A DNA stretch of 64,000 nt. Origin: Tenebrio molitor. Its lineage: Eukaryota; Arthropoda; Insecta; Coleoptera; Tenebrionidae. Under the pieces are notes generated by a model, which saw nothing but the letters and a program-made list of their open reading frames with translations, made no database searches and had not been told where the DNA came from. The position numbers and the translations under genes are program-made. The DNA is taken from contig NC_091051.1 in NCBI RefSeq assembly GCF_963966145.1, positions 1,798,001 to 1,862,000 of the forward strand. The letters are read 5' to 3'. Each line of letters starts with the position of its first letter. Position 1 is the first letter of the stretch. Shown in pieces: positions 46,733 to 60,144 of this stretch.

Positions 46733-49702
46733 CTAATATTTATTCAATTATTCTGTCAGTAAAATGATACTTGTTCCATAAATATGTATTTATAAAACAT
46801 GCCATTACAGTCAAAAGTAGAATAGATCACTTGACCAACTCCAAAACACTTAAAGCAAAAATACACTTAACAGTATCATTTTGTGAATTTTTTTTTAATT
46901 CGTATTTGGAATACTAAAACAGGAAATTCTGCGGTTTTTGAAAGCTGCAAGTCTACTTTTTTGTCAGTACTTTCGAGACTCTACCAAGGTACTATTACAC
47001 AAATCGGATAAAAAATAATTTTACATAAGCACAATCTTCCAGACCGCTCTGTGAATAATGATGCAACAACACACAAGTCTATTTATAATTATGGCAACCG
47101 AATAAAATCCGTACTTCTGAATTGTGTACGCTTATCACGGTAGCAAAACCTGATAACAATCCTTTGAGACATTACGCCAACACCAACAACGAAAATTCTG
47201 GAACAATGTTCTTGAAAATGACCGTTACGATCCCGACGTTGTATAATAACGGGCTCCACAGAACCGTCGAGTTGTAAATCAAATTAGTTTCCCATTTATA
47301 ATTTGGTTTTAAGATAGTGCAATTGTAATTGTAATTATTAGGGACTGGGGTTGTGGTTTTGGCAATAGACGTGAAGATATTGTAGCCTGGTCAGACAACA
47401 ACCTTCTTTTACAGTCCTAGGATTTATGGCGGTAGTTGCCCATTGTCGCGGTATTTAACTCCCTGACAACAGGGCTGGCCTTACTGTACCGGGTGAGGAA
47501 AAAATTCTCTTGCTTTTTCGAATATCAAAATTAAATGCTTTTAAAAATTCCTGTCCTCAACAACAATTGCTTCATTGCTTAAAAATGTCTCCATTTAGAG
47601 AGGTCTCTTCTTGGTATTCCTTATTTGTTCGTTTAATAAATCGGGATACACGAAATACGTAAAATATTCTTGGAATTCTCGGTCCAACACTACCATCGTA
47701 TTCCGGGAAGGATCTCCGTCCTGATCCCGACCTCAAGTTTGTTACATTTCCAGTGAAAAGTCGTTACCGTAGGGACCCGGATCCCCGCTGTTAAACAGTT
47801 TAATCCTCAACAGCGGAGTGCCACTGGTTCTGTTCTCGGGATCAGATCCTTTAATTATTACTCTCCCGTAAAACCCAACAAAAGCCGCGAAATTTTTGTC
47901 TTACAGGATTTTGCAAAAAAAAAAAACACGAATTTCCTGCAGGTGAGTGCTTAATTGGAAGAATTCAAACTCGCGACGAACAGAACAAAGCCGCTGCTCG
48001 TCGATTCACGAGTTTTAATTTATACCAACAAAGGCAACTTTTAACCAAACTTCGCCGACCCCACGAATCAATTACGCCGTCAAAGGGCCTCGATATTTCG
48101 GTGTAATTGAGCGAACATTTTAAAGGAAATTCATAATGACTGTCGACAACAGTAAATATTCTCTTCCATTGGGAAAACCTTGTACACGATATCCATGGTT
48201 ACGCATTGTTACCAACCGCTCTCGAAAGTCAACAATTTCCAGGTTTTTTTTTACGCAAGTCAACGGAATTATCTGAAGAAATACTTTTTGTGGTGGTTGC
48301 GAACGTTGCGCCTGTTCCTCTCCGGGGAAGTCAAAATTCGCGGTGATTTTCTGGAAGAGCTGTCACATGACCTCGCACGCGTTTGTTTCCCGGATTGACA
48401 TAACTGGCGACTTTTCGGTCGTTAATGCAGAAATCTTCCGGTAAATAGCAGATAAAAATATGATTAAAAAAATGATCTCGAACACCGGAAATTCCAGGTG
48501 AACACGTCCGGACGTGTAATTAGCCGTTTTTCACGTTAATTCGTCGTCATATCACCCAAAACTCTTAGAAACGGTAAATATTGATTGTAAAATGTAACGA
48601 GATAGTTTATCTCGGTCCCCCGACCACGTACCCGCTACCATCACACAATTATCTAGAGTCTTCGAAATATGGCGTACAGACGGAATTTTGTGCAAAAACT
48701 CGGTTATTTGGGGGTTCGTGGCGATTTTCAAGTGGGAACATCTGGCCATGGTACGTGAGGAGTAGTCACGCCAAGGCTGTCGGCCGATACGGCCCCAAAA
48801 GCACCGTTTACTCACCTTGAAGAGAAAAACGAAGGTCCTGCCGAAGTATGCATCTAAAAATCCAATTTAAAACTAAATTCGATGAATCTGCGCCGGTAGA
48901 AAGTCCAACCAACACACCACACACACTCTCAAACAAATATGGCGGACGCTAGACGTTGCCTTTTCACTTCAGCAAAGCACAGCCAACTGTGGCGTGGCTT
49001 TAGGCCGAATGACGCACGAACATGCGCGCTGACCTCGTGCGTCATTCGATCTAAAAATTGGAAGTGGCTGAAGCTCCAACAAAAAAAAAAACGAAAAAAC
49101 CAGTCGAAATCGAATCGAATTGTATTCGGTAATCGCGCCTCGTTTTGGCGGTCCAGTTTGCGACGTGTTGCGATCGGGTCGGATTTTGTTCTAGTTGCGT
49201 CGAGGTTATGTCGAGCGTTGCGAGCAAAAAGTGGGAGAATCGTGGGAACAAGCTCGCCGGGGGTGTTTCCGGGGATCGAGGTGTACCCGCGGGAGTGTGA
49301 GATGTCGAGGGTGCCGTTTCGTCGATCGTGAGTCGTGGCGTCAGACACTTCCTGCGAGCCGGCGAGTTTGGTGGGAATGGGATCGGGATTCGCGAGTGGG
49401 AATGGTGGGATCCATGTATGGTGGGATGTGTCAAATCAGTCAAAATAAATCGGCGGTGTCGTCCGTGGAACGATGAGTTTATGCATAAAAAATCCAAACA
49501 TATCTTGAACCGTACCTACGGCCCAGCTTATCAGTAACAACAGGTGATAAAAGTTGATTGTCTATTGTTGTGCGGAAAAATGGCCAGTTTCTGACGTCGA
49601 CACACGAAACCCATATGCACACACCTGTGTGACGTAATTTCTTTCAGATGCTACCAGAATGTCGATTTATTTTTACAAGAGACCATCGGCTGTCAATTAA
49701 GC
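46733..49702. other. Intergenic region and presumed Rab30 leader
   Basis: No conserved coding exon is seen. At 48,938-49,330 the sequence becomes GC-rich. It has a YY1-like ATATGGCGGACG, a CGAGGTTATGT motif (49,202-49,212) and a possible splice donor CGATC|GTGAGT (about 49,328). An acceptor TTTCTTTCAG precedes the Rab30 start at about 49,648. These suggest a non-coding first exon of Rab30. The stretch 47,340-47,880 looks repeat-like but was not classified. Confidence 0.45.
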
Positions 49703-50461
49703 ATGGACGACTACAAATTCTTATTCAAAGTGGTGCTGGTGGGCAACGCCGGCGTTGGTAAGACCTGCTTGGTGCGGCGCTTCACGCAGGGCCTGTTCCC
49801 CCCGGGCCAGGGGGCCACCATCGGCGTGGACTTCATGATCAAGACCGTCGACGTTGACAACGAGAAAGTCAAAGTAATGGGCCCCCTCACCACCCACTTC
49901 CACACACTAACGCTCGTCTTGCAGCTGCAGATTTGGGACACGGCGGGCCAAGAGCGCTTCCGGTCGATCACGCAGAGCTACTACAGATCGGCGCACGCTT
50001 TGATTCTGGTCTACGACATCTCCTGTCAACCCACATTCGACTGCCTGCCAGACTGGCTCCGGGAGATCGAGGAGTACGCCAGCAGCAAGGTCCTGCGGGT
50101 ACTAGTGGGTAATGTAGGCGGAGAGAGTCGGGAGCGGCGTGTCAACGTCGTTTTGCAGGGAACAAGATTGACCGGGAGGACAGGGAGATCCCTACTCACG
50201 TGGGGGAGGAGTTCGCCGAGCGGCACAACATGTACTTCCTGGAGACGTCGGCCAAGGAGGCCGAGAATGTGGAGCGGCTCTTCATGCAGATCGCCGAGGA
50301 CCTGATGAAGGTGAGTTGCGCTTGCGCGCTATGTGCTTTACTGACTTGGTGTGCAGCAGGCGCGCAGCAGGGACCTGCCGAGGTACGACGCCTCGGCCAC
50401 GAGCATAAACGGACGCACGTCGACAGTAAGCGACTCCAGTTGCTGCAGTAAGTTCCAATAG
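49703..50461 (+). CDS. Rab30: Small GTPase Rab30
   Basis: Four exons (49703-49873, 49925-50108, 50159-50310, 50357-50461) give 203 residues, the family's length. GTPase motifs are complete: GNAGVGKT (14-21), the effector region ATIGVDFMIKTV, WDTAGQE, NKID and ETSAK. The RFTQGLFPPGQGATIG stretch is diagnostic for Rab30. The C-terminus ends CCSKFQ, giving the two Cys for geranylgeranylation. Rab30 acts at the Golgi. The last exon could start 3 nt later because CAG is duplicated at the acceptor. AATAAA is at 50,614-50,619. Confidence 0.95.
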
Positions 50462-51156
50462 ACCGACTCCTTTCCTTACCACTTTAAGTTCGCTCAGGTC
50501 TTTCGTACTATTTATTTATTACTAAACTATACGTAACTTGATTCAAAGTAATAACTGGCGATTGGTTGTGAATATTTATTGCATAGTTGATTTTTTGTAT
50601 TGTTGACCACGTTAATAAACTATGTTTGGGGTTAGCGGAGGAATTGATTGGAGCAAATTTATTGTTGAAACGTGCCAACGTGCGAATCTATCGTTTGTAG
50701 GTGCAATTAAACCCCCCCAACCGGAGCACCTCCATCGACTACGGCGTAGGTGTGGTAGAATCTGCACATCATCTCGACGTAACCTCACTTTTTCGTATTT
50801 TGTGACGTAATCCATAGATATTACTCGATGCAGGTGCTCCAGAGATTAATGTTAGCGGATTAGTGCAATATCAAGTCTGATTATTTTTTTTTAAGTTTGT
50901 ACAAAAGCTTGTGGCGCTTTTTCGTTGCAAACATCACGATTGCCGCAACGCAAGCTCTGTTGCATTTATTAACCGTACCGATCACGACATGTAGCACTAA
51001 CATTTTCCTTTTTTTTTACATTTTGTATCAATGGTGTAGGTGATATAATGTAAGACTCTATCATTTAATATTTATTTACATGTTAACGATAAGCCAAAGA
51101 ATATTCATGTAAAAGCAAGAGAATTATTAACACACAATAAAAAAAACTATACACTT
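50462..51156. other. Convergent 3' region between Rab30 and DHRSX-like gene
   Basis: This holds the Rab30 3'UTR (AATAAA at 50,614-50,619) and, on the minus strand, the 3'UTR of the dehydrogenase (AATAAA at 51,076-51,071). GTAACCTCACTTT occurs at about 50,780. Nothing else is recognised. Confidence 0.5.
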
Positions 51157-53367
51157 TTAGTCTTTCTGGTTGTTGTTCTCGTGCGGCCGACCGAATTCCT
51201 CGATCTTGAGCAAGTCTTTGGTGAAGTCGAACAGTTTCTCCTGCAGGTCCGCGCTCTTGGCGTTGTCGCTCGTCGAAAATATCCTGCAGTTGTGGATGTA
51301 AGTGCCTCCGCGGCCCTCCAGCCGGGGTGACACGCAGGCGTGCACGATGGGGATGGCTCCCTGCTCGGGCGTCTATAAATCAAAAATAAAAAAGACTTGA
51401 GACGTAGCCCCGGTTTTAATGAAAATGGGCAAAAAGAAATACTTTTTTGACATAAACATAACCTCACTTATTCAACGACGCAAAAAAATCGCTTGTAATC
51501 ATTGGAATGTGTTTTAAACGTTGCGTTTTTTAAATTAGGACATTCGTAATTCGTTAATTCTCTGGCATGAGATAACAAAAACACAAAAACGGTTTAAATT
51601 TATTTCAACAATTTTTGTAATGTCAAAATATTCAAATGTTCCACCAATGCTGCAAATCGCCGAGTACAAAGTTTATATCTCCACTGAAATTAATTATTTC
51701 GTCGGGTTAGGTCAAGTCTGATCAGCTCAACGAGAAGATTTTTTTAAATTGATTTACTAACATTGAAAATATTCTTCAGCAAGGGCCTATTGTTACAGTT
51801 ATACTTTGTTAAAATGGCAACACTTTGTTGTTCTACAACTGTCATTATTTTTTTTGTTTTTTTTTTTAGAAATGGATTAAAAGCTTAAATTTCGAGTGTT
51901 TCCTGAATAATTTATATTACAATATTGGGTTTGTATTGTAAAATATATATTTTATTCAAATTAAATAATTCTACATTGATTTTCTACAACAAATCGCCAT
52001 CATACAGTGTTGTCGCAAATTTGCATTAAAATTGAAGCTTGGACATTGGAGTAGCCCTGCCCCACCGATACGTCAATTTTTTTAAAGCTTTGACCAATTG
52101 TCCTGCAGGTCTCTTTGAGGGAAATAAAATTCTTGGTAAACCCAGCACTCCCCAGTCTACTTTCTAAATTTCGCAGAATAATGTTTGTCCAGTTTAAATT
52201 TGCACTTTTCTTGCAAAAACTCATTGTTTTATCAAATAACACAGCCAGGGTCGGTTAACAACCACCTTCAAGGTTTTTTTCACATGCACGCAGTAAGATT
52301 GCGACATGACATGTCACACGCACTCGGCGACCTTGCAAAAACCCGCTTTCAACAACTCACCTTAAACATCAACGACGGCATCCAGGGCGCCAGATTCTTG
52401 AGGTGAGTCCCGTCGAAGAGTTCCGTGTTGACGATCCCCGGATGCACCGAGTGCAGCTGCACCGGAAGACTCTCCTTCCTGCAGAGACCCTCCACGTAGT
52501 TGGTGAAGAGCACCTGCGCCAACTTGGACTGCGCGTACGCCTCCGCCGAAATGTACCTGTGCCTGTTGTTGATGTCTTCGAAGTTGATTTCTCCGACGAG
52601 ATGCGCGCATGAGGACACGCTCACGATGCGAGCCCTGGCGGTTTCCGTCCCCGCGGCGCAGATTTGCGGGAAGAGCAGATGCGCCAAGAGAAAATGCCCC
52701 AGATAGTTGGTCGAGAACTGTGACTCGAAGCCGTCGCGGCTTTCGATGTACGGCCCGAACATGATCCCCGCTGGAAAAGAAAATGAGAACGCGCCTCACC
52801 TACGCTCGCCCTCACCGTTGTTAATCAGGTAGTGCAGCTTGGGGTGCTTGTCCGCGACGGCTTTGGCGAAGCCTTTGACCGACTCGATCGAGCTGATGTC
52901 GAGCTTGTAGACGGTGATGTCGCCCGTGGCGACTCCGCCATCCCTGCACTTTTGCAGGAGCTGCTCGGCCGCTTGCGGATTCCTGCAACCTTGAATCTGC
53001 GTCAAGTTTCCCGTCCCGCGCGAGACACTCACCTATGATGACGTGTACGTCGCACTTGAGCAGCATCCGCACCACTTCGGCCCCTATCCCTCGGGCACCC
53101 CCCGTTATCAGCGCCGTGCGCCCCGTCAACACCGGCAACTCTGCAAGTCATTCTTTAGCGCCGACGACAGAACCCGTTTCGGTTCGCCTTACCCGTTTTG
53201 TTCTTACTCCTCATCAGCATGTCTTCGATGATGCCGCGCGACCCCACGGCGTTGTACATCAGCTCGTATTTCGCCTCGGCCAAAATCAGCCTCACTGGCT
53301 TTTTCGACCGCCATATCGCCACTATCGTGACGATTATTATTATAGCGCAACCGATTAACAGGAACAT
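51157..53367 (-). CDS. Short-chain dehydrogenase/reductase, DHRSX-like
   Basis: Five exons (53367-53193, 53140-53033, 52989-52816, 52770-52361, 51372-51157) give 360 residues. There is an N-terminal membrane anchor (MFLLIGCAIIIIVTIVAIW). The Rossmann fold has TGGARGIG, the structural NNAG (restored across the exon 3/4 junction), the catalytic Ser in VSVSSCAHL and YAQSK. The end FKTPEQGAIPIVHAC...EGRGGTYIHNC matches the DHRSX branch of classical SDRs. Human DHRSX has been linked to polyprenol-to-dolichol conversion; transfer of that function here is inference. Retinol-dehydrogenase-like SDRs are the alternative. The last intron is about 1 kb, far longer than the others, and contains only AT-rich DNA with one AACCTCACTT motif. 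Confidence 0.87.
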
Positions 53368-54266
53368 CGATCACAAACATGAAATTTAATCGTAGCGCTG
53401 CGCTGTACGGCTCTCGACTGAGGTACTAGACTTTCACGACTTTCTCTATTTCCGACTGGGAGATAATTCGTGTAGGTTTGACGCACGCGACCGTTAAGCA
53501 ACAGTTTTCGCAAAGCAACGAAGAAGCCTCCGATTTATGATTCTTTCGATAGTCGTCGCAAATTTGTGCTCTACATACCGGCCACAAATTATTAATGAAA
53601 GACATGAATCTAGGTCACGAATCTACCGCTTCTTGTTCCCTCATTAAAAGAATTCTGGAAAACTCTGTTTTGCCATAAAAATATACAACCCAATTAAACA
53701 AATCGTAAACTGGTAATTTATAAATTGTGTTACTTTTTATTACATATGTAATTGTGTCCCATTTTCTGGTTAAACGAGTAATGAAATGCAATTTCCACGA
53801 ACTGGTTTTCAGATTAGTCCAGTTTGACAAGTATGACAGTGACAGAACTGCGACATCTGGCGGCGCCCCGGTGGAACTGGGGTTTAATTTATTAATAATC
53901 GGTCGTTATATTTAATAATTGAGATGAAAAGAGTCGCTTCGTGTATTTGGTACAAATTGGGCGGGAGGTTGGCGTTTTTTGTTGGTGCTTAAATTGAATA
54001 ATGCATGTTTGGCGATGGACGGCCACTAGATGTCGCGTCGGTATTACAGTTCCCGTCGCAAACGTCAAAAGTCAAAAAAATTAATCTCATGGCAACGTCG
54101 TAAATGTCACAATGTCATTGCGTGTTTATTAGCGAGTGCGATAGGAAGGCATCGTCGTTTGTGGCAGCGAAACCTCATTAAACGTGTAGAGTTGTGTCGT
54201 TTGGAGCAAAGTGCGCGTCGGCCAGTGTTCTAATCGATATCGGCCCGGGGTCAGAATTTTTGTAAA
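53368..54266. promoter_or_regulatory. Divergent promoter region, DHRSX-like / Kr-h2
   Basis: About 900 bp lie between opposing start codons. An out-of-frame ATG (53,381-53,383, minus strand) precedes the DHRSX-like start by a few bases. AATCGATATCGG lies about 35 bp upstream of the Kr-h2 start. No repeats or extra exons are seen. Confidence 0.4.
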
Positions 54267-55466
54267 ATGAGCGACAATGCGTCATCTTCGAGCAGCTCCG
54301 AGCAGAGGCCCCGAGGGCTGAACGTGGACGCCCTGAAGCAGCACGTCCTGGTCCACAAGATCGACTGCGGCCTTTGGGCCATGCGGATCCTGACGGTTTT
54401 CTTCACTTTCGGCTATTTCCTCCCGATTTTTGGGTGAGTGGAGCCATAGCCTTGTGTTTATGGTAATGACGGCGACGACCGATAACCGGTTGCTCTTGAA
54501 ACACAACAAAATTAATAAGTCGCGCGATTAGGTGAAAAACACGGAGTCAAAGGTAAACATTTGCGCGTTTACGAGCGCCAATAAAGTTCCAATTAAAATG
54601 AATTGTTCGCGATTGGTAAAGTGGCGCAACTTTCCACGTGAACTTTCACCCATCCGGCGAAATGTCTGTTGCAGGAGCGCTCAAAATGCGTACTACAAGG
54701 CGCTGATCGCCAACGCCGCCATCAACGCCCTCAGGCTGCACCAGAGGCTGGGGCGAGTGCGCCTCAGTCGCGAGTTCCTAGCCGAGTTGCTGATGGAAGA
54801 CAGCTGCCACTACCTCTTCTACTCGATGATTTTCCTCTACGTGGCCCCCTTGACACGTATCCTTTCGTAATTGCGCCCCAATCAAAATCGAAACTTGCGA
54901 CATGTTTTTCTTTAACCGGTCCAGTCGTGCTGCTGCCGGTGGTGCTGTTCGCCATCCTCCACGCCGCCAGCTACTCCCTCACTCTCCTAGACGTAACTCG
55001 CCTCGCTCCTCGTCACGCACGATTCTATCGTTCTTTTTCCAGACCATGGGCCAGAACTCGTGGTGGGGCGCGCGCCTGCTCATCTCGCTGGTCGAATTCC
55101 AATCCTTGAACATTCTGAGACTCATCGCCTTCACGGAGATCATAATGATGCCCCTGACCGTCCTGTTTGTTTTGATGTGAGCCAACCAAATCAAAGGAAA
55201 ATGTGACGTCACGCTTGTATGATTATAGGGGGCGTGCCAGTCTACTCACTCCGTTCATCTACTACCACTTCTTGACCCAGAGATACACTTCCCGGCGCAA
55301 TCCGTACAATAGGAACATGTTCTACGAGTTGAGGGTGCTGTTGGAGAGGACGGCGGCCAAGCCGAAGATGCCGTCGTTCGTCAAAGCCGCTCTCTTGGGC
55401 ATCGTCAACTTCACGGTCAAACTGGCACCACCGCAAGTGGTCCAACCCCAACAGCATCAACAGTGA
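54267..55466 (+). CDS. Kr-h2: Krueppel homolog 2 / TMEM33 family ER membrane protein
   Basis: Five exons (54267-54433, 54675-54856, 54925-54992, 55043-55176, 55229-55466) give 262 residues. Hydrophobic segments lie at ILTVFFTFGYFLPIF, YLFYSMIFLYVAPLT, VLLPVVLFAILHAA and LLISLVEFQSL/IIMMPLTVLFV. The signature NPYNRNMFYELRVLLERTA and a cytosolic C-terminus with VKAALLGIVNF follow. The family (TMEM33, yeast Per33/Pom33) shapes tubular ER and nuclear-envelope membranes. The N-terminal Ser run (NASSSSSSEQ) is not conserved. AATAAA is at 55,837-55,842, about 50 bp from the end of the convergent RpS3 gene. Confidence 0.93.
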
Positions 55467-55918
55467 ACGTGTACTCTGTATCCTAACGTATCAACTTATG
55501 TTCGTGATATGGGTAATCTACGCCTAGTATTGTTCTTTCACTTGTTTTGTCCATATTTGGTGAAATTTCATGCAAATTCGCACGTGTTCAGGTACAGTAT
55601 GAAATTTTTAATCTTTTACATCTAGTTTTAGTTTTCTATGTAACAAGCGAATAATCGTTTTAATTTGGTAACTCTGGTGTTAAGTGGTTATTGTTATGGA
55701 TTTTTTACACGTTATTATGGCAGAGCATTGTACGCGTGGAGAACAGCAAAAATTTATCTCTTGGGTAGTTGCAACACTAGCGGAGTTCTCCACGTTGTCA
55801 TGTTGTTGTGTTTGTAAGTAAAATTTGTAATTTCACAATAAAACATTTTTTGAAAAAATCGCCTCAATAAAAACACCACAACCTTTCCATAATTTTATTG
55901 AAAATTACAATTAAAAAT

Positions 55919-56933
<1,015 letters not shown>

Positions 56934-57152
56934 TTTGACGTTGAACACGAAAAGATCGTGACTGCAGCTTTGACGTATGGAGACGGAAACTGCAAATGAC
57001 AGCGGTTGTAGAGGGCGCCACAACTCGGCGCCAAATACAAATTCGAATCTCCAGCTGAAAATAGAACGGATTTATCTTGGGCTCTTGGGGTTATCGTTCG
57101 TAACCTGGGGCGCCACAACCTTCTTGTCTTCAGTCTGACGCAAATCGACGAG
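56934..57152. promoter_or_regulatory. Divergent promoter, RpS3 / LRR gene
   Basis: Only 219 bp separate the start codons. A possible 5'UTR splice acceptor (TTGTCTTCAG, ending near 57,132) belongs to the LRR gene, so its transcript may begin further upstream or inside RpS3. No TATA box is evident. Confidence 0.45.
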
Positions 57153-58109
57153 ATGTTTGTCAAGTTTTTGCTGTGCGTTCTGGTTACCAAACTGGCAAAA
57201 GGGTGTCTTTACGACACGTTTCACAACACTTCGGTCACACTGGCTGGGGTCAGGGGACCCTTCGACACCATCGACGGATGTTTCGGCCCCGAGAACAATC
57301 TGGAAAGAGTGTCTCGCATTCAGATTTTGAACGAAACTGTACCGATCCTCTACGAAGAGGCTTTCCACGATTTGGACTATTTGCTCGATGTTGTCTTGGA
57401 GGGCGACGGTGTAAGAGAGATTCGACCGGGAGCGTTCAAAAACCTCCCAAAACTGTACCTGATCAGGCTTAAACGTAACCAAATTAGGGAGATACGTGGA
57501 GGGGTTTTCAATAACTTGTCTCTGTCAGAATTGAGTTTGGTGAGCAACCAAATTGAAAGAATCGAGACTACCGCCTTCGATCATTTACCGAATTTGAATA
57601 TTGTACTTCTCAGTGACAACAAGCTGACCAAGTGGGATCCCAACTGGTTCCTGGGAAGTCCCCAAATCGCGATGCTTAATTTTGAAAGTAATTTGATCGA
57701 GAGATTGCCGACCAGAGCCTTCCGGAACGTCAGAGGGGTACATGTTGTCAACAATCGCAACGTTTCGACGACCATTCATTTGAACGACAACAAAATTCGA
57801 ACCATCGACGATGAGGCCTTCGACGGACTCGTCTCCTTGGGGTGGTTGTTCTTGCAACGCAACGAAATAGACGTTTTCAATCAGAAATCTCTCGGGAGCT
57901 TAAGACAACTGGACTGGTTGCGTCTAGACCATAATCGTTTGCAGTGCATCCCCGAAAGACTGGTCGTGGTAGCCCCCAACGTCAAGTACTACCTCGAGGG
58001 TAACCCCCTAACAGAAGAATGTATCGCAAAGTTCGACATCAAGACCAAAAGCAACGGTTCGCGAATAAATAAAGTCAATTTTACGATAGATTCATCGTTT
58101 TTTGGATGA
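57153..58109 (+). CDS. Secreted leucine-rich-repeat protein
   Basis: A single-exon frame of 318 residues starts with a signal peptide (MFVKFLLCVLVTKLAKG). About nine leucine-rich repeats of roughly 24 residues follow, of the LxxLxLxxNxIxxIxxxxF type (for example LSELSLVSNQIERIETTAF and LGWLFLQRNEIDVF). No transmembrane segment or GPI signal is seen, so it is probably secreted. There are potential N-glycosylation sites (NTS, NET, NLS, NVS). It resembles the LRR ectodomain of Toll-like or slit-like proteins without further domains; the specific function is unknown. AATAAA is at 58,198-58,203. Confidence 0.85.
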   Translation: MFVKFLLCVLVTKLAKGCLYDTFHNTSVTLAGVRGPFDTIDGCFGPENNLERVSRIQILNETVPILYEEAFHDLDYLLDVVLEGDGVREIRPGAFKNLPKLYLIRLKRNQIREIRGGVFNNLSLSELSLVSNQIERIETTAFDHLPNLNIVLLSDNKLTKWDPNWFLGSPQIAMLNFESNLIERLPTRAFRNVRGVHVVNNRNVSTTIHLNDNKIRTIDDEAFDGLVSLGWLFLQRNEIDVFNQKSLGSLRQLDWLRLDHNRLQCIPERLVVVAPNVKYYLEGNPLTEECIAKFDIKTKSNGSRINKVNFTIDSSFFG

Positions 58110-58301
58110 TTAAGTGATTAAGCAGGGAAATTTCTTTTGTAATTTATAGGTTATGTTAACTAGTGTGACAGTAACAAAAAGAAGCTTTTAATACTTTAAT
58201 AAAGTTGTAACAGACGTTTATCGCAGTCAAGATAAAACATTGTAATTATTGAACGCGATAGATGATGTTGTTATCAATGTGTTTGTCATAATTGTTGAGA
58301 T

Positions 58302-59414
58302 ATGGCTCCGTGGACAACATACTTGCAAGTTTTTTTCTGCGTCGCCTTGTTGTTTTTCATGATTCCGATCAAAATTGACGGCCCAGACGAAGTTGAATTG
58401 CAATTTCTCGATTATTTAGAAAAATTCCACAAAACCTACGATGGCGACATGTACCAAAGCAAACTTCAAGCGTTTAAGGTAAACAAAATGTTTTGTCTAG
58501 TTGTTGTGGTACGAGTTTTCCTTTTAGAAATCTTTGGACAACATAAACGCATTAAACTCAAACAAAACCGGTGATTCTGCCGTGTATGGACTAACAAAAT
58601 TCTCTGACATGCTTCCCGAAGAGTTCCTAAACAAACACCTGCACCTGAATTTAAGCCAAAGATTTATTCCTCACAGTAACAAACATCATCATCATCACCC
58701 TGACAAGAGGTCGACGCTTCCGCAGAAAATTGACTGGAGAGAGAAAAAAGTGGTGACCAAAGTACACAACCAGGGTAACTGTGGGGCTTGTTGGGCTTAC
58801 TCAGTAGTGGAAACTATTGAGTCGATGTATGGTATCAAAACCCAGACAACTGAAGATCTCAGTGTGCAGGAGATTATTGATTGTGCTGGCAACAACAATG
58901 ATGGGTGCAATGGGGGTGACATCTGTAGTCTGCTCTCTTGGATGACAATTACTAATTTTACAATACACAAAAAATCTGATTATGGCAAAAACAGTCATTG
59001 TGGAAAAGTCTCGGCAAAGGGGGTTCAAGTTCAAGACTTTGTCTGTGACAGGTATTGGATCTGTGCAAGTGTGCAAGAAAAAACTTCTAGTAATTTTTTT
59101 TAATTAGGTTGGTAGGTTCTGAAAACGTTATGATGAAATTACTGGTGGACATTGGACCACTTGCAGTGGCTGTGAATGCACAAACTTGGCAGAATTATAT
59201 TGGAGGAGTGATTGAATATCACTGCGATGGAGATGTTTCAAGCTTAAACCATGCTGTTCAAATTGTTGGTTATGATTTGACCGCAAAGATTCCTCATTAC
59301 ATAGTTAGGAACACATGGGGAGAAGACTGGGGAGATCGGGGCTACTTGTACATAGCTGTAGATAAGAATATGTGTGGGGTAGCCAATGAAGTATCAGCTC
59401 TAAAAGTACTGTGA
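58302..59414 (+). CDS. Cathepsin O-like papain-family cysteine protease
   Basis: Three exons (58302-58478, 58528-59051, 59108-59414) give 335 residues. A signal or anchor sequence (YLQVFFCVALLFFMIP) and an I29-type propeptide (FLDYLEKFHKTYD, YGLTKFSDMLPEEF) come first. The mature enzyme has catalytic Cys in NQGNCGACWAYS, GCNGG, His in LNHAVQIVGYD and Asn in VRNTWGEDWG. DLSVQEIIDC and GGVIEYHC point to cathepsin O rather than L or B. It is expected to be lysosomal. A run of five His lies just before the start of the mature enzyme. A segment around KSDYGKNSHCG departs from the family norm, so the sequence between the CNGG motif and the second intron should be treated with caution. AATAAA is at 59,492-59,497. 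Confidence 0.88.
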
Positions 59415-59752
59415 TTTAGATTAGATTAGAAAATTGTATCCACTGTTATGTAAAAAAATATGATTATACAATTTTTACATTTTATATACCTAATAAAAAT
59501 ACTCTTTTTATGATGAATGTGGTTTGTGTAAACTCTTCCCTTTATAAAATATTTGAAAAAAAAACCTAAATTTCTAATTTTGGTAAGGGTGAACCATGCA
59601 TATCTGAATGATTACACAGGTGTGCAAAATTGTGCTCATCAATACTTGTTTTAGTTTTAACAACGGTTTTAGATGTTTTTTGTAGTGACGATTACAAGAT
59701 TTTTTTACATCACATCACATAAGGTTATTCAGGAAACGAGATTTTTAATAGT

Positions 59753-59995
59753 TATTTGTACAACTAGTTATGAAAGTCATACTTTTTTCATGAATTTGCA
59801 GTTTGATTAACAAAGGCTACGCAATTAAGTGGAAAAAGATACTTTCATAACGTGTTGTACACACCATTTTTTTTGCATATCGATCTAAGTTGAAAATTTT
59901 CGTCTAAAAGGATTTATGAAAAATTACAACAAAAAAAAGTGTTTTGACAATCATCTTCAAGGAGATGGAATAAAATGATGCAAAAAAGTATTGCT
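59753..59995. repeat. Interspersed repeat with empty MITE site
   Basis: This is the uninterrupted copy of the repeat at 3,895-4,390. The single TA at 59,886-59,887 corresponds to the insertion site of the 246 bp element at 4,017-4,262. It contains GTACAACTAGTTATGAAAG and CTTTCATAACGTGTTGTAC as an inverted pair. Confidence 0.65.
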
Positions 59996-60144
59996 TTCAC
60001 TACGATTTTTTGTGTAAAAAGTGCCACTTCCATTACGATATGCAAAAAAATAGGAAAAAATACTACAGCATAAATTTAAAAATTATTAATTATATTAAGA
60101 GAAATACATAATATTATATCTTTGTTATTGATAGTAGGTATACA

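Noticed and set aside
48939..49331. 130-codon ORF starting at ATATGGCGG
   Set aside because: No recognisable domain; position, CpG content and a donor site near its end fit a non-coding first exon of Rab30 better.
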